From: Chitinivibrionales bacterium
GTDB taxonomy: Bacteria; Fibrobacterota; Chitinivibrionia; Chitinivibrionales; WJKA01
Assembly: GCA_014729375.1 (NCBI GenBank)
Contig: WJKA01000311.1
Span: forward strand, 1 to 20,844
Length of the DNA: 20,844 nt
Direction: 5' to 3'
This document shows positions 19,881 to 20,844 of this stretch, one piece after another; the first letter of the stretch is position 1, and each line of letters starts with the position of its first letter. The notes under the pieces are model-generated. The model saw only the letters and a program-made list of their open reading frames with translations. It was not told the DNA's origin and did no database searches. A program made the position numbers and the translations under genes.

Positions 19881-20844
19881 TCACACATGGATCGCCTGCC
19901 CTTCAACCGCGCGCATTGATTCCATAACCGCTTCGGAAAGCGTTGGATGTGCATGCACCATTCCGGCAATGTCTTCGGGAAGAAGCTCGGATTTTTTTGC
20001 CAGAAGCACTTCGTGGATCAGCTCAGTAGCTTCTGCACCAGCGATATGGCACCCGAGAATTTCCCGGTATTTTTCATCATATATTACCTTTACCATCCCC
20101 TCGGAATTTTCGATCGCTACCGATTTTCCCGCACCGCGGTAGGGGAAAGTGGCCTTTTTGAATGCAATGCCCGATTCGGTTGCTTCCTTTTCGGTAATGC
20201 CGAAATGTGCTACCTGCGGCTCGCAGTACACCGCTGAAGGGATATGGTTTTTATCGAGTTTTTCGGGCGGATTTTTTCCTGCAATATGCTCGACTGCAAT
20301 TTCGGCCTCTTTTGACGCGACATGCGCAAGCATGGGAGAATTAACAATGTCTCCTGCGGCAAATATTCCTTGCGCGGAAGTTTGATAGTATTCTCTGACG
20401 TTGATAAAGCCGCGATCGGCCGCTATTCCGCAACATTCCAGTCCGATACCGGCGGTATTCGGAGCCCGTCCGGCCACAACGAGCACGTTGTCAACCTTAA
20501 ATTTTTCACCCGGAGAATCGTTGCTTTCAACCGTTACCTCGCAACCGGTTTTTGTTTTTTTTACTGCGGTCGCTTTTGCTGATGTTCTGATTTCAATGCC
20601 CCGTTTTGCAAAGCTTTTCTGAAAAACAGCGGCCGTCTCATGATCTTCAAGCGGCAAAAGATGCTCGAGCATCTCGATAATGTATACGCGTACGCCGAAT
20701 GCATTGAAAATATGGCCGAATTCAGCGCTGATAGCGCCCCCGCCAAGGATTAAAATCGATTCGGGCAGATCGGTGAGCATGAGGACGTCGTCTGAAGAAA
20801 GTATTTTTGAGTGGTCAAATTCAAAACCGGGTATTGTCCGTGGA
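19881..20844 (-). CDS. lpdA: Dihydrolipoamide dehydrogenase (E3), N-terminus beyond the edge
   Basis: The frame stays open to the right edge; residues before the internal Met at 20780 (PRTIPGFEFDHSKILSSDDV) are typical of the family, so the gene is cut by the window. About 320 residues are visible. The NAD domain has the nucleotide motif LILGGGAISAEFGHIF, followed by VDNVLVVAGRAPNT and the FAD-contacting GIFAAGDIV. The dimerisation domain ends with the catalytic His-Glu pair in HAHPTLSEAVMESM. The redox disulfide CxxxxC would lie beyond the edge. It reoxidises lipoamide in 2-oxoacid dehydrogenase or glycine cleavage complexes, making NADH, the substrate of Nqr downstream. It holds the place where nqrA is often found. 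Confidence 0.9.
   Translation of the reverse strand, partial: PRTIPGFEFDHSKILSSDDVLMLTDLPESILILGGGAISAEFGHIFNAFGVRVYIIEMLEHLLPLEDHETAAVFQKSFAKRGIEIRTSAKATAVKKTKTGCEVTVESNDSPGEKFKVDNVLVVAGRAPNTAGIGLECCGIAADRGFINVREYYQTSAQGIFAAGDIVNSPMLAHVASKEAEIAVEHIAGKNPPEKLDKNHIPSAVYCEPQVAHFGITEKEATESGIAFKKATFPYRGAGKSVAIENSEGMVKVIYDEKYREILGCHIAGAEATELIHEVLLAKKSELLPEDIAGMVHAHPTLSEAVMESMRAVEGQAIHV

Overview
The window looks like chromosomal DNA from an anaerobic, Gram-negative bacterium of roughly 45-50% GC. The signs are a cobalt/corrinoid gene block, an Na+-translocating NADH:quinone reductase (Nqr) operon, exported lipoproteins, and a large exported VIT/vWA protein whose C-terminal beta-sandwich resembles the FlgD-like/secretion tails of the Fibrobacterota-Bacteroidota (FCB) group. 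I lean towards a Fibrobacterota/Chitinispirillia-like lineage. That is inference from style, not from a marker gene. No rRNA, tRNA or CRISPR array is visible.

Layout. (1) Positions 1-1878, + strand: the tail of an unknown Cys-rich protein, a uroporphyrinogen-decarboxylase-fold methyltransferase of the MtaA/CmuA type, and a CobO/BtuR corrinoid adenosyltransferase. Two tiny overlapping ORFs may act as leader or coupling peptides. (2) 1880-5337, + strand: a compact metal-uptake operon. It encodes a lipoprotein with a His/Cys-rich tail, a NikL-like periplasmic protein, CbiM, CbiQ and CbiO, most with overlapping stop/start codons. It is preceded by a perfect-arm palindrome and a long-range hairpin. 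Together (1) and (2) would import cobalt (or nickel), adenosylate corrinoids and use them in methyl transfer. (3) 5450-8427, - strand: a Kef-type cation/proton antiporter fused to a PTS EIIA domain, a secreted DUF2141-like protein, and a decayed M28 aminopeptidase with an internal deletion and a homopolymer frameshift. (4) 8600-10524, + strand: an orphan hybrid histidine kinase behind a promoter flanked by two identical palindromes. A strong terminator lies between it and the next, convergent gene. (5) 10608-12821, - strand: the VIT/vWA exported protein. (6) 13115-13980, + strand: an unknown helical 153-residue protein with a hairpin over its ribosome binding site, then a small membrane-anchored FMN-binding protein. 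(7) 13990-15009: a complete 1020-bp mobile element encoding a RAYT/Y1 transposase, bounded by 27-bp inverted repeats (26/27 identical). (8) 15063-19663, - strand: nqrB-C-D-E-F followed by an unrecognised 151-residue protein. nqrA is not in its usual place; the gene upstream is a dihydrolipoamide dehydrogenase running off the right edge.

The most interesting points are the unnamed metal-operon lipoprotein, the nqr operon without adjacent nqrA (with a short NqrB carrying an altered flavinylation motif), the two unknown proteins at either side of the mobile element near nqr, and the paired palindromes at the kinase promoter. I did not find a clear-cut new defence or multi-gene novel system; the candidates are unusual components in known systems.
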